Assembly: GCF_900113175.1 (NCBI RefSeq)
Contig: NZ_FOOK01000026.1
Span: 1-50,437 of the forward strand
DNA from: Planifilum fulgidum
GTDB lineage: Bacteria > Bacillota > Bacilli > Thermoactinomycetales > DSM-44946
Direction: 5' to 3'
Length of the DNA stretch: 50,437 nt
Each line of letters starts with the position of its first letter. The first letter of the stretch is position 1. The position numbers were made by a program, and so were the translations under genes. Shown in pieces: positions 36,491 to 45,153 of the stretch. The notes under the pieces were generated by a model. The model made no database searches. It saw only the letters and a list, made by a program, of their open reading frames with translations, and was not told where the DNA came from.

Positions 36491-37184
36491 CCGCGACCCT
36501 CCCAGGAAACTGAGGCTAAATGCTCATTTCACCATATGGTTGCGTGTCCCGATGGGTGCGCCCATTTTGGGGGAAAGCCCCTTCCGCCAAGGGGGGGTAT
36601 GGAGGCAAGAAAAAAGACGCGGTTGTCGAGGCCGCCGTTGATGCGGCGCCGTCGGGAGGCAATCCCCTCCCCGTCGCCCTGGAGGCGGACGGTTTCGCGG
36701 GGTGGAGAGGCCGTGCGTTTCGGGATGAAGATCTCGCCGCCGGACCATCCGACCCCCGGCACCTGTCGCGGAAGCCATTGGAGCGCTTCTTGCGGGGCTT
36801 GTTTCGGCGAAGACGATCCATATGAAACGCATCGAAAATTCTCTCGTTTCGGATTTCTTCCCAGCGTCATTTGAGTGATGCGGGCATGATTCGCCTTGGG
36901 ACCGCCTGTTTTCGGTCACAGCCAACAATGCAGCCGGAATGCCGGCAGGCCGAAGCGCCGGACTTTCACCAAAGGCGGCGATGAATAATCGGTTGACGAT
37001 CGTGGTCAGGAGTCTCGATCATCCCGGCACTCTTGGTGCTGCAGCCGGGTTGCATCCCATATTGCAACCCATTGCCGGCTTGCATGCGCCGATCATGGCG
37101 GTCGTTAGAATCTCCCCTGTGTCTGCCATTGGGTCGGAAAGATATCCGGTCCCAGATGCACGTCCGGCTGACCGTTGAAAAAAG
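36491..37184. other. Long gap without recognisable gene
   Basis: Nearly 700 bp between the ferritin-like gene and the metQ promoter. Several overlapping open frames of about 100 codons occur on both strands, as expected in GC-rich DNA, and none has a conserved motif. One inverted repeat is clear: GGGTTGCA (37047-37054) and TGCAACCC (37063-37070). It may be the remains of a lost gene or element. Confidence 0.5.
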
Positions 37185-37213
37185 TTGACGCCGCGCCTCG
37201 GTTTTCCTATAAT
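37185..37213 (+). promoter_or_regulatory. Sigma-A promoter for metQNI
   Basis: TTGACG (37185-37190) and TATAAT (37208-37213) with a 17-bp spacer, about 47 bp before the S-box aptamer. Confidence 0.88.
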
Positions 37214-37260
37214 AAATCCAAACAATTCTTATGTGAATAACATGTGAATATGGCGCTGCG

Positions 37261-37375
37261 CTCTTATCCAGAGTAGGCGGAGGGACTGGCCCGATGAAGC
37301 CCGGCAACCTTCTTGCGCTGAGCGGGAAAGGTGCTAATTCCTGCAAAACGGTGAATCCGTTTTGAGAGATAAGAG
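37261..37375 (+). promoter_or_regulatory. SAM-I (S-box) riboswitch
   Basis: P1 pairs CTCTTATC (37261-37268) with GATAAGAG (37368-37375) perfectly. The core shows GGCGGAGGGACTGGCCCGAT, GAAGCCCGGCAACC, GGTGCTAATTCCTGCAAA and GAGAGATAAG, all S-box hallmarks. An antiterminator forms from AGAGAGGC (37372-37379) and GCCTCTCT (37402-37409). When SAM stabilises P1 this pairing is lost and the terminator at 37401 forms, shutting off metQNI. Confidence 0.96.
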
Positions 37376-37400
37376 AGGCGGGAAGAAGATGGTCGTTGCA

Positions 37401-37430
37401 TGCCTCTCTGTCTTTCAGAGGGGCATTTTT
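37401..37430 (+). terminator. S-box-controlled terminator
   Basis: TGCCTCTCTG (37401-37410) pairs with CAGAGGGGCA (37416-37425), one G-T wobble, followed by five T. Confidence 0.93.
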
Positions 37431-37519
37431 CATGGTTTTTTCGGGTGCGACCCCCCGCCCGGGCGTTGTCATAATTCCTGTTATTCTCATCAAAATACTA
37501 AGAAAAGGATGGATGACCC

Positions 37520-38332
37520 GTGAGAAATTTCGTCCAGTCGGTACTGATCAGTGTCCTTTTGCTTGCGGCGGTCGGCTGCGGCACCGATGCCGATGCCGGA
37601 AAACCGTTGGACGCGCATCGGTTGGTGGTCGGGGTTACGGCAGGTCCCCATGAACAGATCATGGAAAAGGTCAAAGAGGTGGCGGCCAAGGACGGATTGG
37701 ACATCGACATCAAGGTGTTCAACGATTATCCGATGGTGAACATCGCCCTTGCGGAGGGGGAACTCGATGTCAATTCCTTTCAGCATGAGCCCTACCTGGA
37801 GCAAATGAAAAAGGACAAGAATCTGGACCTGGTGGCGGTTGCCGATACCGTCAACTTTCCGATGGGGATTTACTCCAACAGGATCAAGGACTTGAAGCAG
37901 CTGAAAAAAGGAGACAAAATCGGTCTGCCCAATGACCCGACCAACGGGACGCGCGCGCTGCTCCTGTTTGAACAGGCCGGGCTGATCAAGTTAAAGAAAG
38001 GCATCGGCATCCAAGCGACGGTGAAAGACATCGTGGAAAACCCGTTGGACCTGGAGTTGGTCGAACTGGAGGCGGCGCAGATTCCCCGCCAGCTGGATGA
38101 ATTTGCCGCCGCCGCGATCAATACCAACTTTGCCGTCGAACACGGTTTGTTGCCCACCCGCGACGCCATTTTTATGGAGCCGAAGGATTCCCCCTGGGTG
38201 AATGTGCTGGCGGTGCGGACGGAGAACAAGGATGATCCGGTGATCCAGAAGCTGATCAAGGCCTACCATTCGGAAGAGGTGAAGCGTTTCGTGGAAGAGA
38301 CCTTTAAAGGTTCCGTGGTTCCTTCCTGGTAA
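37520..38332 (+). CDS. metQ: Methionine ABC transporter substrate-binding lipoprotein
   Basis: A 270-aa NlpA/MetQ-family lipoprotein that captures methionine at the membrane surface. The signal peptide ends with lipobox LAAVGC (Cys20). The family blocks VGVTAGPHEQIMEKVKEVA, DYPMVNIALAEGELDVNSFQH and VADTVNFPMGIYS are clear. The start is GTG 37520 with AAAAGGATGG upstream. It is the first gene under the SAM riboswitch; its position ahead of metN is unusual because the common order is metN-metI-metQ. Confidence 0.94.
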   Translation: MRNFVQSVLISVLLLAAVGCGTDADAGKPLDAHRLVVGVTAGPHEQIMEKVKEVAAKDGLDIDIKVFNDYPMVNIALAEGELDVNSFQHEPYLEQMKKDKNLDLVAVADTVNFPMGIYSNRIKDLKQLKKGDKIGLPNDPTNGTRALLLFEQAGLIKLKKGIGIQATVKDIVENPLDLELVELEAAQIPRQLDEFAAAAINTNFAVEHGLLPTRDAIFMEPKDSPWVNVLAVRTENKDDPVIQKLIKAYHSEEVKRFVEETFKGSVVPSW

Positions 38333-38367
38333 CCGGAAAAATGCCGCTCTTGAAAAGGGGGAGGACG

Positions 38368-39405
38368 ATGATCCGGCTGATCAACGTGTCAAAAACCTTT
38401 GTCACAAAAAAGGGGAAAGTGGAGGCACTCAAAAATGTTTCCCTCGAACTGAAAAAGGGGGAGATCTTCGGCGTGATCGGGCACAGCGGGGCCGGGAAGA
38501 GCACGTTGATCCGCTGCATTAATTTGCTGGAGCGTCCCACGTCCGGAACGGTGCTGTGGAACGGGGTTGATTTGATGTCTCTGTCGCCCAAACAGCTGAG
38601 GGATGCCCGGCGGAAGATCGGGATGATCTTCCAGGGGTTTCACCTGCTGAAAACGGCAACGGTTTATGAAAATATTGCGATTCCACTGAAACTTTCGGGA
38701 GTGTCGAAGAAGAACATCAAGGAGCGGGTGGAAAAATATTTGGATGTCGTCGGATTGAAGGACAAGCGCGATGATTATCCGAGCCAGTTGTCGGGCGGAC
38801 AGAAACAGCGGGTGGCGATTGCCAGGGCGCTGGCGCATGAGCCGGAGGTGCTGCTGTGCGATGAAGCGACAAGCGCCCTGGACCCGGAAACCACCGATGC
38901 GATCCTTGAACTGCTGTTGAAGATCAATGAGGAATTCGGGATCACCATCCTCCTGATCACCCATGAAATGAACGTGATTCAAAAAATCTGCGATCGCGTC
39001 GCGGTCATGGAAAAGGGTCAAATCGTCGAATCCGGTCCGGTCCTGAAAATCTTCACTTCCCCGGTCCATGAGACGACGAGAAAATTCGTCAACAGCCTGT
39101 TCCATGTCCAATTACCCCAGGCGCCGTCTGATCGACGGTACGAAACCGGGAGGCTCGTCTCCCTGTTCGTCCGCTTCCCCGTCGGAGAGACCGTCTTGAC
39201 GCAGGTGGGCAAGAGGTTTAACGTGTTTCCCCATATCCTTTCGGGGGGTATTCTTCACCTCAGGGAAGGAACCCTGGGCAGGTGGGTGGTTCACTTTACA
39301 GGGGATGAGAAGGAAATTGAACAAGCGATGCTCTTTTTGCAAAACCAGGGGGTTCGGATCGAAGGAGTGAATGGGCGTGAAGATTTCAATCGGCGGATTT
39401 CTTGA
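38368..39405 (+). CDS. metN: Methionine ABC transporter ATP-binding protein
   Basis: A 345-aa ATPase of the MetNIQ importer. Walker A is GHSGAGKST (38-46), signature LSGGQKQRVAIARAL, Walker B VLLCDEATSALDP, and the H-loop THEMNV. A C-terminal NIL/ACT-like domain (about 265-345) binds methionine and inhibits transport in characterised MetN proteins. ATG 38368 follows GGGGGAGG. It overlaps metI by 35 bases. Confidence 0.95.
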   Translation: MIRLINVSKTFVTKKGKVEALKNVSLELKKGEIFGVIGHSGAGKSTLIRCINLLERPTSGTVLWNGVDLMSLSPKQLRDARRKIGMIFQGFHLLKTATVYENIAIPLKLSGVSKKNIKERVEKYLDVVGLKDKRDDYPSQLSGGQKQRVAIARALAHEPEVLLCDEATSALDPETTDAILELLLKINEEFGITILLITHEMNVIQKICDRVAVMEKGQIVESGPVLKIFTSPVHETTRKFVNSLFHVQLPQAPSDRRYETGRLVSLFVRFPVGETVLTQVGKRFNVFPHILSGGILHLREGTLGRWVVHFTGDEKEIEQAMLFLQNQGVRIEGVNGREDFNRRIS

Positions 39406-40051
39406 CCGATGGGGGGACACCCTTTGGGAAGCGACGCTGCAGACGTTTCAAATGGTGGGCATCTCCCTGTTCTTCTCCGTTGTCATCGGACTGCCTTTGG
39501 GAGTGCTGTTGGTTTTGACCCGTCCGGGGAAAAGTTGGTCCAATCCGCTCCTTTACCAGATTCTCAATTTGATCATCAATATGATCCGTTCCGTTCCCTT
39601 TATCATTCTCCTCTTTTTCATCTTGCCGTTTACGAAATGGGTTGCGGGTACCACCATCGGGGTCAGAGGAGTGATCGTTCCCCTCGTCGTTTACACCGCT
39701 CCCTATATCGCCCGATTGATGGAGCAAGCGCTCTTCCAGGTGGATCGCGGAGTGATCGAGGCCTACGAAGCGATGGGGATCCGGACCAGAGACATCATCT
39801 GGCACGTGATGATTCGCGAGGCGAGGCCTTCCATCGTTTTGGGCCTGACCATCGCCACCATCGGTTTGATCGGAGCCACAGCCATGGCGGGATTGGTCGG
39901 CGGAGGAGGACTGGGGGATTTGGCATACCGTTTTGGACATCTGCGATATCAGGCGGACGTCATGTATTTCACCGTGGGATTGTTGATCCTGCTGGTTCAA
40001 GGATTGCAAACCCTCGGAAACCGGCTTGCGGATAAATTGAAAAAGGATTGA
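39371..40051 (+). CDS. metI: Methionine ABC transporter permease
   Basis: A 226-aa permease with five predicted helices. The EAA loop reads EAYEAMGIRTRDIIWHVMIREARPS, and AGLVGGGGLGDLAYRFG is conserved in MetI. ATG 39371 and GTG 39377 are both possible, as AAGGAG lies before them. It completes the S-box-regulated importer. Confidence 0.95.
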   Translation: MGVKISIGGFLDRWGDTLWEATLQTFQMVGISLFFSVVIGLPLGVLLVLTRPGKSWSNPLLYQILNLIINMIRSVPFIILLFFILPFTKWVAGTTIGVRGVIVPLVVYTAPYIARLMEQALFQVDRGVIEAYEAMGIRTRDIIWHVMIREARPSIVLGLTIATIGLIGATAMAGLVGGGGLGDLAYRFGHLRYQADVMYFTVGLLILLVQGLQTLGNRLADKLKKD

Positions 40052-40123
40052 GCCCTTCGGCTTCCGTCGCAAAAGGCTCTTTCTCCCTGGGGGGAGATTC
40101 TCCCTGGGGGGAGATCTTTTTTT
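40050..40123 (+). terminator. Terminator region after metI with tandem 17-bp repeat
   Basis: GAGCC (40050-40054) pairs with GGCTC (40075-40079) right after the stop. Two exact tandem copies of TTCTCCCTGGGGGGAGA (40081-40097, 40098-40114) follow, each a small hairpin (CTCCC/GGGAG), and then seven T at 40117-40123. Confidence 0.75.
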
Positions 40124-40149
40124 GTACGCAAGGGTTCCGGGCCGGGATG

Positions 40150-40179
40150 TTGACAAGCCTTTTCCGATGACAATAGGAT
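40150..40179 (+). promoter_or_regulatory. Promoter for the FadH-type reductase gene
   Basis: TTGACA (40150-40155) and TAGGAT (40174-40179) are separated by 18 bp, about 95 bp before the start codon. Confidence 0.6.
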
Positions 40180-40272
40180 GTTCATAGGAGACTGAAATTT
40201 GAAACAGCGATGCCGAAAGGGACATCGTTGCGCAAGGGAGTCGTTTTAGAGCATCAGGGCGGGAGGTAAAAC

Positions 40273-41040
40273 ATGAAGGGACAAACCGTGATCGTCACCG
40301 GCGGGAGCAGCGGGATCGGGAAAGGGATCGCCGCCAGGCTGTGCCGGGACGGAGCCCATGTGGTGATCATCGGCCGAAACGAAGAAAAACTGAACCGGGC
40401 CAGGGAGGAGATCGAAACCTTTGACGGCCAGGTGTTGACCATCCCCATGGATGTCCGAAATCCGGATCAGGTGGCGGAGATGGTGAAAAAGACCAAGGAG
40501 CGGTTCGGCCGGATTGACCATCTGATCAACAATGCGGCGGGCAATTTCATCGTCCATGCGGAGGATTTGTCCATCAACGGGTGGAACGCGGTGATCAACA
40601 TCGTGTTGAACGGGACCTGGTACTGCTCCCAGGCGGTGGCGAAGGACTGGATCGCCTCCGGCGGGAAGGGTTCCATCGTCAACATCGTCGCCACCTATGC
40701 CTGGACGGGGTGTGCCGGCGTGGTTCATTCCGCGGCGGCCAAGGCGGGGGTGCTGGCCATGAGCCAGACCCTGGCGGTGGAGTGGGGCAAAAAGTACGGA
40801 ATCCGCGTCAACTGCGTGGCCCCGGGACCGATCGAGAACACCGGCGGTGCCGAGAAGCTGATTCTCTCCGACGACATGAGGAAACAACTGCTGGACCACA
40901 TTCCCCTCGGCCGGCTGGGACGGGTGGAGGAAGTGGCCGATGTGGTGGCGTTCCTCCTTTCCGACCGGGCCGAGTACATCAACGGCGCATGCATCACCGT
41001 CGACGCCGGCCTGTGGCTGGCGGGGCGGCGGATGATTTGA
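40273..41040 (+). CDS. fadH: 2,4-dienoyl-CoA reductase, SDR family (YkuF-like)
   Basis: A 255-aa NADPH-type short-chain dehydrogenase for breakdown of unsaturated fatty acids. The cofactor loop is TGGSSGIGKG (9-18) and NNAAG (86-90). The usual SDR Tyr is replaced: the catalytic segment reads VVHSAAAKAG with Ser153 and Lys157, as in dienoyl-CoA reductases. ATYAWTG and APGPIENTGGAEKL match B. subtilis YkuF closely. GGGAGG lies a few bases before ATG. The next gene begins 13 bp after the stop, so the two are probably co-transcribed. Confidence 0.9.
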   Translation: MKGQTVIVTGGSSGIGKGIAARLCRDGAHVVIIGRNEEKLNRAREEIETFDGQVLTIPMDVRNPDQVAEMVKKTKERFGRIDHLINNAAGNFIVHAEDLSINGWNAVINIVLNGTWYCSQAVAKDWIASGGKGSIVNIVATYAWTGCAGVVHSAAAKAGVLAMSQTLAVEWGKKYGIRVNCVAPGPIENTGGAEKLILSDDMRKQLLDHIPLGRLGRVEEVADVVAFLLSDRAEYINGACITVDAGLWLAGRRMI

Positions 41041-41053
41041 AGGGGGTGGCGGA

Positions 41054-42034
41054 ATGCGCGTGCTGGTAACGGGCGGAACCGGTTTTGTCGGAAGAAACCT
41101 GCTTTATCACCTGCATGAACAGGGACACGACATCACCCTGCTTCATCGTCCCACCTCCCGGTTGATCGATCTGCCGGAGGGAATCCGCTGCGTGACGGGC
41201 GATTTGACCCGCCCCGAGACGATTCGCGACGTTTGCAGGGGAATGGACTGGGTTTTTCACGTGGCCGGGGACGTCACCTGGGGGCGACGCCTGCGGAAGC
41301 GGATGTTTGCCAACAATTTGGAAGCCACCCGAAATCTCCTCGACGAGGCGGAGCGAAGCGGGGTCAAGCGCTTTGTCTACACCAGTTCCGCGGCCGCCGT
41401 CGGCCTTCCCGATTCCGAGCAGCCGGCGGATGAAACGTTTCCCTTCAACGGATACGACCTGAACGTGGGCTACGCCATCGCCAAGCGCCAGGCGGAGGAG
41501 GCGGTTTTGTCCCGGGCGGCGCAAGGGTTTCCCGCCGTGGTGGTCAATCCGACGGTCGTCATCGGCATCCGCACCTACAGCTCCTCCTTTTTTGCCGCGG
41601 TGGCCAAGGGGCGGCTCAGGATCGCTCCCGACGGCGGGGTGAACCTGGTGGATGTGGAGGACGTGGCCCGCGGGCATTTGCTGGCCGCGGAAAAGGGAAG
41701 GGTGGGAGAACGGTACCTGTTGGGAGGAACCAACCTGTCCTTCCTGGAGGCGTTCCAAAAAATCGCCGAGGCGGGGGGACATGGGGGGAGGATGCGCCTC
41801 CTCCGCAAGCCGGTGGCGATTCCCCTATCGCTGGCGGCGGAGGCGGCGGCGATGCTGAGCGGCGGGGAACCGGCCCTCGCGTGGGATCTGGCCAAGCTTT
41901 CCGGGCGGAAGCTCTATTATTCCTCCGACAAGGCCGCGCGGGAGTTGGGATATTCCCCCACCCCCTTCGAGAAGACGGTGGAGAAGACGGTGCGGTGGCT
42001 GAAGGAGCGGTGGAAGTCGGCCGGCCGCGGTTGA
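41054..42034 (+). CDS. NAD-dependent epimerase/reductase family protein
   Basis: A 326-aa extended SDR protein. VTGGTGFVGRNLLYHL (5-20) binds the nucleotide. YTSSAAAVG and YAIAKRQAEE (YxxxK variant, Tyr and Lys conserved) form the active site, and VNPTVVIG follows. The closest general types are dihydroflavonol-4-reductase-like and HpnA-like proteins; the substrate cannot be named. It is close behind the FadH-type gene and 59 bp before lipM. Confidence 0.83.
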   Translation: MRVLVTGGTGFVGRNLLYHLHEQGHDITLLHRPTSRLIDLPEGIRCVTGDLTRPETIRDVCRGMDWVFHVAGDVTWGRRLRKRMFANNLEATRNLLDEAERSGVKRFVYTSSAAAVGLPDSEQPADETFPFNGYDLNVGYAIAKRQAEEAVLSRAAQGFPAVVVNPTVVIGIRTYSSSFFAAVAKGRLRIAPDGGVNLVDVEDVARGHLLAAEKGRVGERYLLGGTNLSFLEAFQKIAEAGGHGGRMRLLRKPVAIPLSLAAEAAAMLSGGEPALAWDLAKLSGRKLYYSSDKAARELGYSPTPFEKTVEKTVRWLKERWKSAGRG

Positions 42035-42093
42035 GCGGCCCCGGACATCCGGCTACAATGGGAGGTGGACAATGACTGGGAGTGTGACGCGCA

Positions 42094-42927
42094 TTGGCGA
42101 CGGGACAGCAGTGGCGCCTGCTTCGCACCGGAAAAAGGAGCGGCGCCGAAAACATGGCCATCGATGAGGCGATTCTCATTGCCGGAGGGGAGGGCAAGGC
42201 TCCGCCGACGATCCGCTTTTACGGATGGGATCCCCCCACCCTCTCCATCGGATATTTTCAGCGGGCAGCCCGCGAAGTGGATTTTGCGCGGCTGAAGGAC
42301 CGGGGATTGGGATTTGTGCGGCGGCCCACGGGCGGCCGGGCCGTGCTGCATGATCAGGAACTGACCTACAGCGTCATCGTGGCGGAGGATGTTCCGGGGA
42401 TGCCCTCCTCGGTGATTCAATCCTACCGGGTGATCAGCACGGGGCTTTTGGAGGGGTTCCGCCTGCTGGGACTGGCGGCGGAGATGGTTTCCCTCGAGGG
42501 AAAGGCGGCGCAAAGCGGCTCCCCCGATTCCGCCGCCTGTTTCGATTCCCCTTCCTGGTACGAGTTGGTCGTGGAGGGGAGGAAGGTGGCCGGAAGCGCC
42601 CAGACCCGGCAGCGGGGAATGATCTTGCAGCACGGGTCCATTCTGCTTGATCTGGATGTGGATCTGCTGTTCGATGTGCTGAGGTTCCCTTCGGAACGGG
42701 TCAAGGAGCGGATGAAGCGGACCTTTTTGGACAAGGCGGCGGCGATCAACCAGCTTCGCCGGTCGCCGGTGACCCCGGAGGAGGCGGAGGAGGCCTTCGC
42801 CGAAGGGTTTGCCCGCGGATTGGGCGTCCGACTCGTCGAAGGAGAGCTGACGCCCTATGAACAAAAGTTGGCGGAGGAACTGGCGGAAAACCGCTATGCC
42901 TCCGATGAATGGAACATGAGGAGATAA
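42094..42927 (+). CDS. lipM: Octanoyltransferase LipM
   Basis: LipM moves octanoate from acyl carrier protein to GcvH, the first step of lipoate assembly in Bacillales. The 277-aa protein has RFYGWDPPTLSIGYFQ, GFVRRPTGGRAVLHDQELTY, acyl-accepting Cys149 in ACFDSPSWYELV, and Lys164 in GRKVAGSAQTRQ. It is very close to B. subtilis YqhM along its whole length. The start is TTG 42094, matching family length; the GGGAG before it is slightly distant. In B. subtilis it also lies close to the gcv genes, whose H protein it serves. Confidence 0.95.
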   Translation: MATGQQWRLLRTGKRSGAENMAIDEAILIAGGEGKAPPTIRFYGWDPPTLSIGYFQRAAREVDFARLKDRGLGFVRRPTGGRAVLHDQELTYSVIVAEDVPGMPSSVIQSYRVISTGLLEGFRLLGLAAEMVSLEGKAAQSGSPDSAACFDSPSWYELVVEGRKVAGSAQTRQRGMILQHGSILLDLDVDLLFDVLRFPSERVKERMKRTFLDKAAAINQLRRSPVTPEEAEEAFAEGFARGLGVRLVEGELTPYEQKLAEELAENRYASDEWNMRR

Positions 42928-42953
42928 AGGGAAGGCAATCCCTGCACGCAAGC

Positions 42954-42983
42954 CCCCCGTGAACGCGCGTTCGCGGGGGTTTT
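42954..42983 (+). terminator. Terminator after lipM
   Basis: CCCCCG (42954-42959) pairs with CGGGGG (42974-42979), enclosing GAACG/CGTTC (42961-42965, 42968-42972). Four T follow. Confidence 0.88.
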
Positions 42984-43135
42984 CTGTAGGGTTCGGCGGA
43001 ACGCGCAGCCGGGCGCCCTAAAATGGAAATCAATTCCTTTTCAGGGGAGGGATTGCCCTTGATAAGTTGGATGATTCAGATTACGATAATTATGTGCAAA
43101 GCGTCCACTTTCTGAATTGAACAGGGGGGTCAAGA

Positions 43136-44815
43136 ATGAGCCCGATAGTTGTCGCAATTGGCGTACTTATTTTGTTTTTTCTGGGATATCGGTTTTATTC
43201 AAAGTATCTCGCCGAAAAGGTGTTCCGGCTGGATCCCAATTTTCGCACCCCGGCCCACGAATTTAACGACGGGGTGGACTATGTTCCCACCAACAAGTTT
43301 GTGCTCTGGGGGCACCACTTCAGTTCAGTGGCGGGGGCGGCGCCGATCGTCGGGCCGGCCATCGCGATGATCTGGGGTTGGGGGCCGGCGCTTTTGTGGG
43401 TGACCCTGGGGACGATTTTCTTTGCGGGGATGCACGATTTCGGCACCCTGTGGGCTTCGGTGCGCAACCGGGGCGAGTCGATCGGATCGATCACCCGCAA
43501 GGTGATCGGCGACCGCGCCAAAAACCTGTTTTTGCTGATCATTTTCTTCCTGCTGGTTCTGGTCAACGCGGTCTTTGCGGTGACCATCGCCAATCTGTTC
43601 ACCGCCTTCCCGGCCAGCGTGCTGCCGTACTGGTTGCAGGTGCCCGTGGCCATCGCGGTCGGGGTGTTGGTGTACAAGCGGGGAGTGGGACTGTTCTGGC
43701 CGTCCATCGTCGCCCTTTTCCTCCTGTTCGCCTTTATTTTCGTCGGGGCGGCCTTTCCGGTGGAGCTGCCGAAGGAGATCGGCGACCTTTCCTCCACGGC
43801 CTGGTGGGTGCTGATCATGCTCCTTTACGGGGCCATCGCCTCCCGCCTGCCGGTGTGGCTGCTGCTGCAACCCCGGGATTACATCAACTCCCACATGCTG
43901 TTTTTGGGGCTGATCATCATTTATCTGGGGCTGTTCGCCACCAATCCGGACTTCATCGCCCCCGCGTTCCGGGAGGCCCCGGCGGATGCGCCGCCGCTTT
44001 TGCCGCTCTTGTTCGTCACGGTTGCCTGCGGCGCCATCTCCGGTTTCCACGGATTGGTCGGTTCCGGAACCAGCTCCAAGCAGATCGATAAGGAAACGGA
44101 TGCCCGCTTTGTCGGATACTTCGGAGCGATGGGCGAAGGCATGCTGGCCCTTGCCGCCATCATGGCCACCGCGGCGGGCTTTGCCTCCCTGGATGCCTGG
44201 AACGAACATTATGGCAGCTGGAAATCGGCCAGTGCGGGCGGGACGGCCGCCTTTGTGACGGGGGCCGGAAACTTCCTGTCCAACCTGGGGATTCCCGCGG
44301 AGATCGGGACGACCTTCATCTCCATCATGGTGATCGCCTTTGCCGCGACCACTCTGGACACCTCGATGCGGCTGCAGCGGTTCATCCTGTCCGAGATCGG
44401 GGAACAATATAAGATCAAATCCCTGCAAAACATCAATATAAGCACCGTCGTCACACTGATCACCTGTGCCGCTCTGGCCTTTTTGGCGGATCCCTCCAAT
44501 CCGGGAGCCGGAGGAATGATCCTGTGGCCCCTGTTCGGGACGACCAACCAGCTGACGGCCGGTTTGTCCCTGCTGGTGCTGACGCTCATTTTGTGGCGCT
44601 GGGGGCGGAACTTTCTCGTTTCCCTGATTCCGCTGATCTTTATCGTCGCCATGACCATGTCCAGCATGGTGCTCAGCATCATCGATTTCACCCGCCAAGG
44701 GAACACCCTGCTGGTGGTGATCGGAACGATCATTCTGGCTCTGAATGCCTGGCTGATCTTGGAGGGGCTGCTGGCGGTGAACCGCCAGAGACAAGAAAAC
44801 CGGCTTTCGACATGA
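43136..44815 (+). CDS. cstA: Carbon starvation protein CstA family transporter
   Basis: A 559-aa polytopic protein with about 15-16 helices. It shows YVPTNKFVLWGHHFSSVAGA, APIVGPAIAMIWGW, FAGMHDFGTLWASVRNRGES and SGFHGLVGSGTSSKQI, the conserved core of CstA/BtsT transporters. Characterised members take up pyruvate or peptides. It is shorter than E. coli CstA (about 700 aa), as in many Firmicutes. The two genes that follow are tightly packed and probably belong with it. Confidence 0.94.
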   Translation: MSPIVVAIGVLILFFLGYRFYSKYLAEKVFRLDPNFRTPAHEFNDGVDYVPTNKFVLWGHHFSSVAGAAPIVGPAIAMIWGWGPALLWVTLGTIFFAGMHDFGTLWASVRNRGESIGSITRKVIGDRAKNLFLLIIFFLLVLVNAVFAVTIANLFTAFPASVLPYWLQVPVAIAVGVLVYKRGVGLFWPSIVALFLLFAFIFVGAAFPVELPKEIGDLSSTAWWVLIMLLYGAIASRLPVWLLLQPRDYINSHMLFLGLIIIYLGLFATNPDFIAPAFREAPADAPPLLPLLFVTVACGAISGFHGLVGSGTSSKQIDKETDARFVGYFGAMGEGMLALAAIMATAAGFASLDAWNEHYGSWKSASAGGTAAFVTGAGNFLSNLGIPAEIGTTFISIMVIAFAATTLDTSMRLQRFILSEIGEQYKIKSLQNINISTVVTLITCAALAFLADPSNPGAGGMILWPLFGTTNQLTAGLSLLVLTLILWRWGRNFLVSLIPLIFIVAMTMSSMVLSIIDFTRQGNTLLVVIGTIILALNAWLILEGLLAVNRQRQENRLST

Positions 44816-44836
44816 GCCGGAGGGAGGAAATTTCCG

Positions 44837-45118
44837 TTGAGCCGAACCTTCCTTTCGAAATGGCGTAAGCATCTTAAACAGGTCAAGAACTTCTACGAGG
44901 AAATGTATTTCGTCCCCTACCGCAGGACGATGAAACGGGAGATCCGGGACGAAGAAGATGTCTTCAAGCTGTTGGCGTTTTCCGAAATGCTGGGGATTCC
45001 CAATCCGGTCTCTTACTACACCCTGGAGCTGATCCCCTTCATGCTGGAGGATTTCCATGATTGGCACCGGCGCATGGGAATGGAGAAATCGCCCCTGGAT
45101 GGTTTTCGATGCTGCTAG
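44837..45118 (+). CDS. Cory-CC-star-type small protein ending in Cys-Cys
   Basis: A 93-aa helical, charged protein that ends GFRCC followed by the stop codon. The invariant terminal Cys pair is the hallmark of the family named cory-CC-star in current annotation (recalled, not looked up). Motifs NFYEEMYFVPYRRTMKREI and ILGIPNP-like MLGIPNPVSYYTLELIPFMLEDFH are visible. The start is TTG 44837 after GGGAGG (44822-44827). It lies between cstA and an ArsA-like ATPase; the terminal Cys could bind a metal or be modified. Function unknown. Confidence 0.8.
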   Translation: MSRTFLSKWRKHLKQVKNFYEEMYFVPYRRTMKREIRDEEDVFKLLAFSEMLGIPNPVSYYTLELIPFMLEDFHDWHRRMGMEKSPLDGFRCC

Positions 45119-45153
45119 GAACCGGTTCGGAAAAACAGAAGGAGTCGTCGGAT

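Noticed and set aside
40244-40250. A single TTTTAGA before the FadH-type gene as another regulator site
   Set aside because: There is only one copy, no 11-bp partner, and a normal TTGACA promoter lies upstream.
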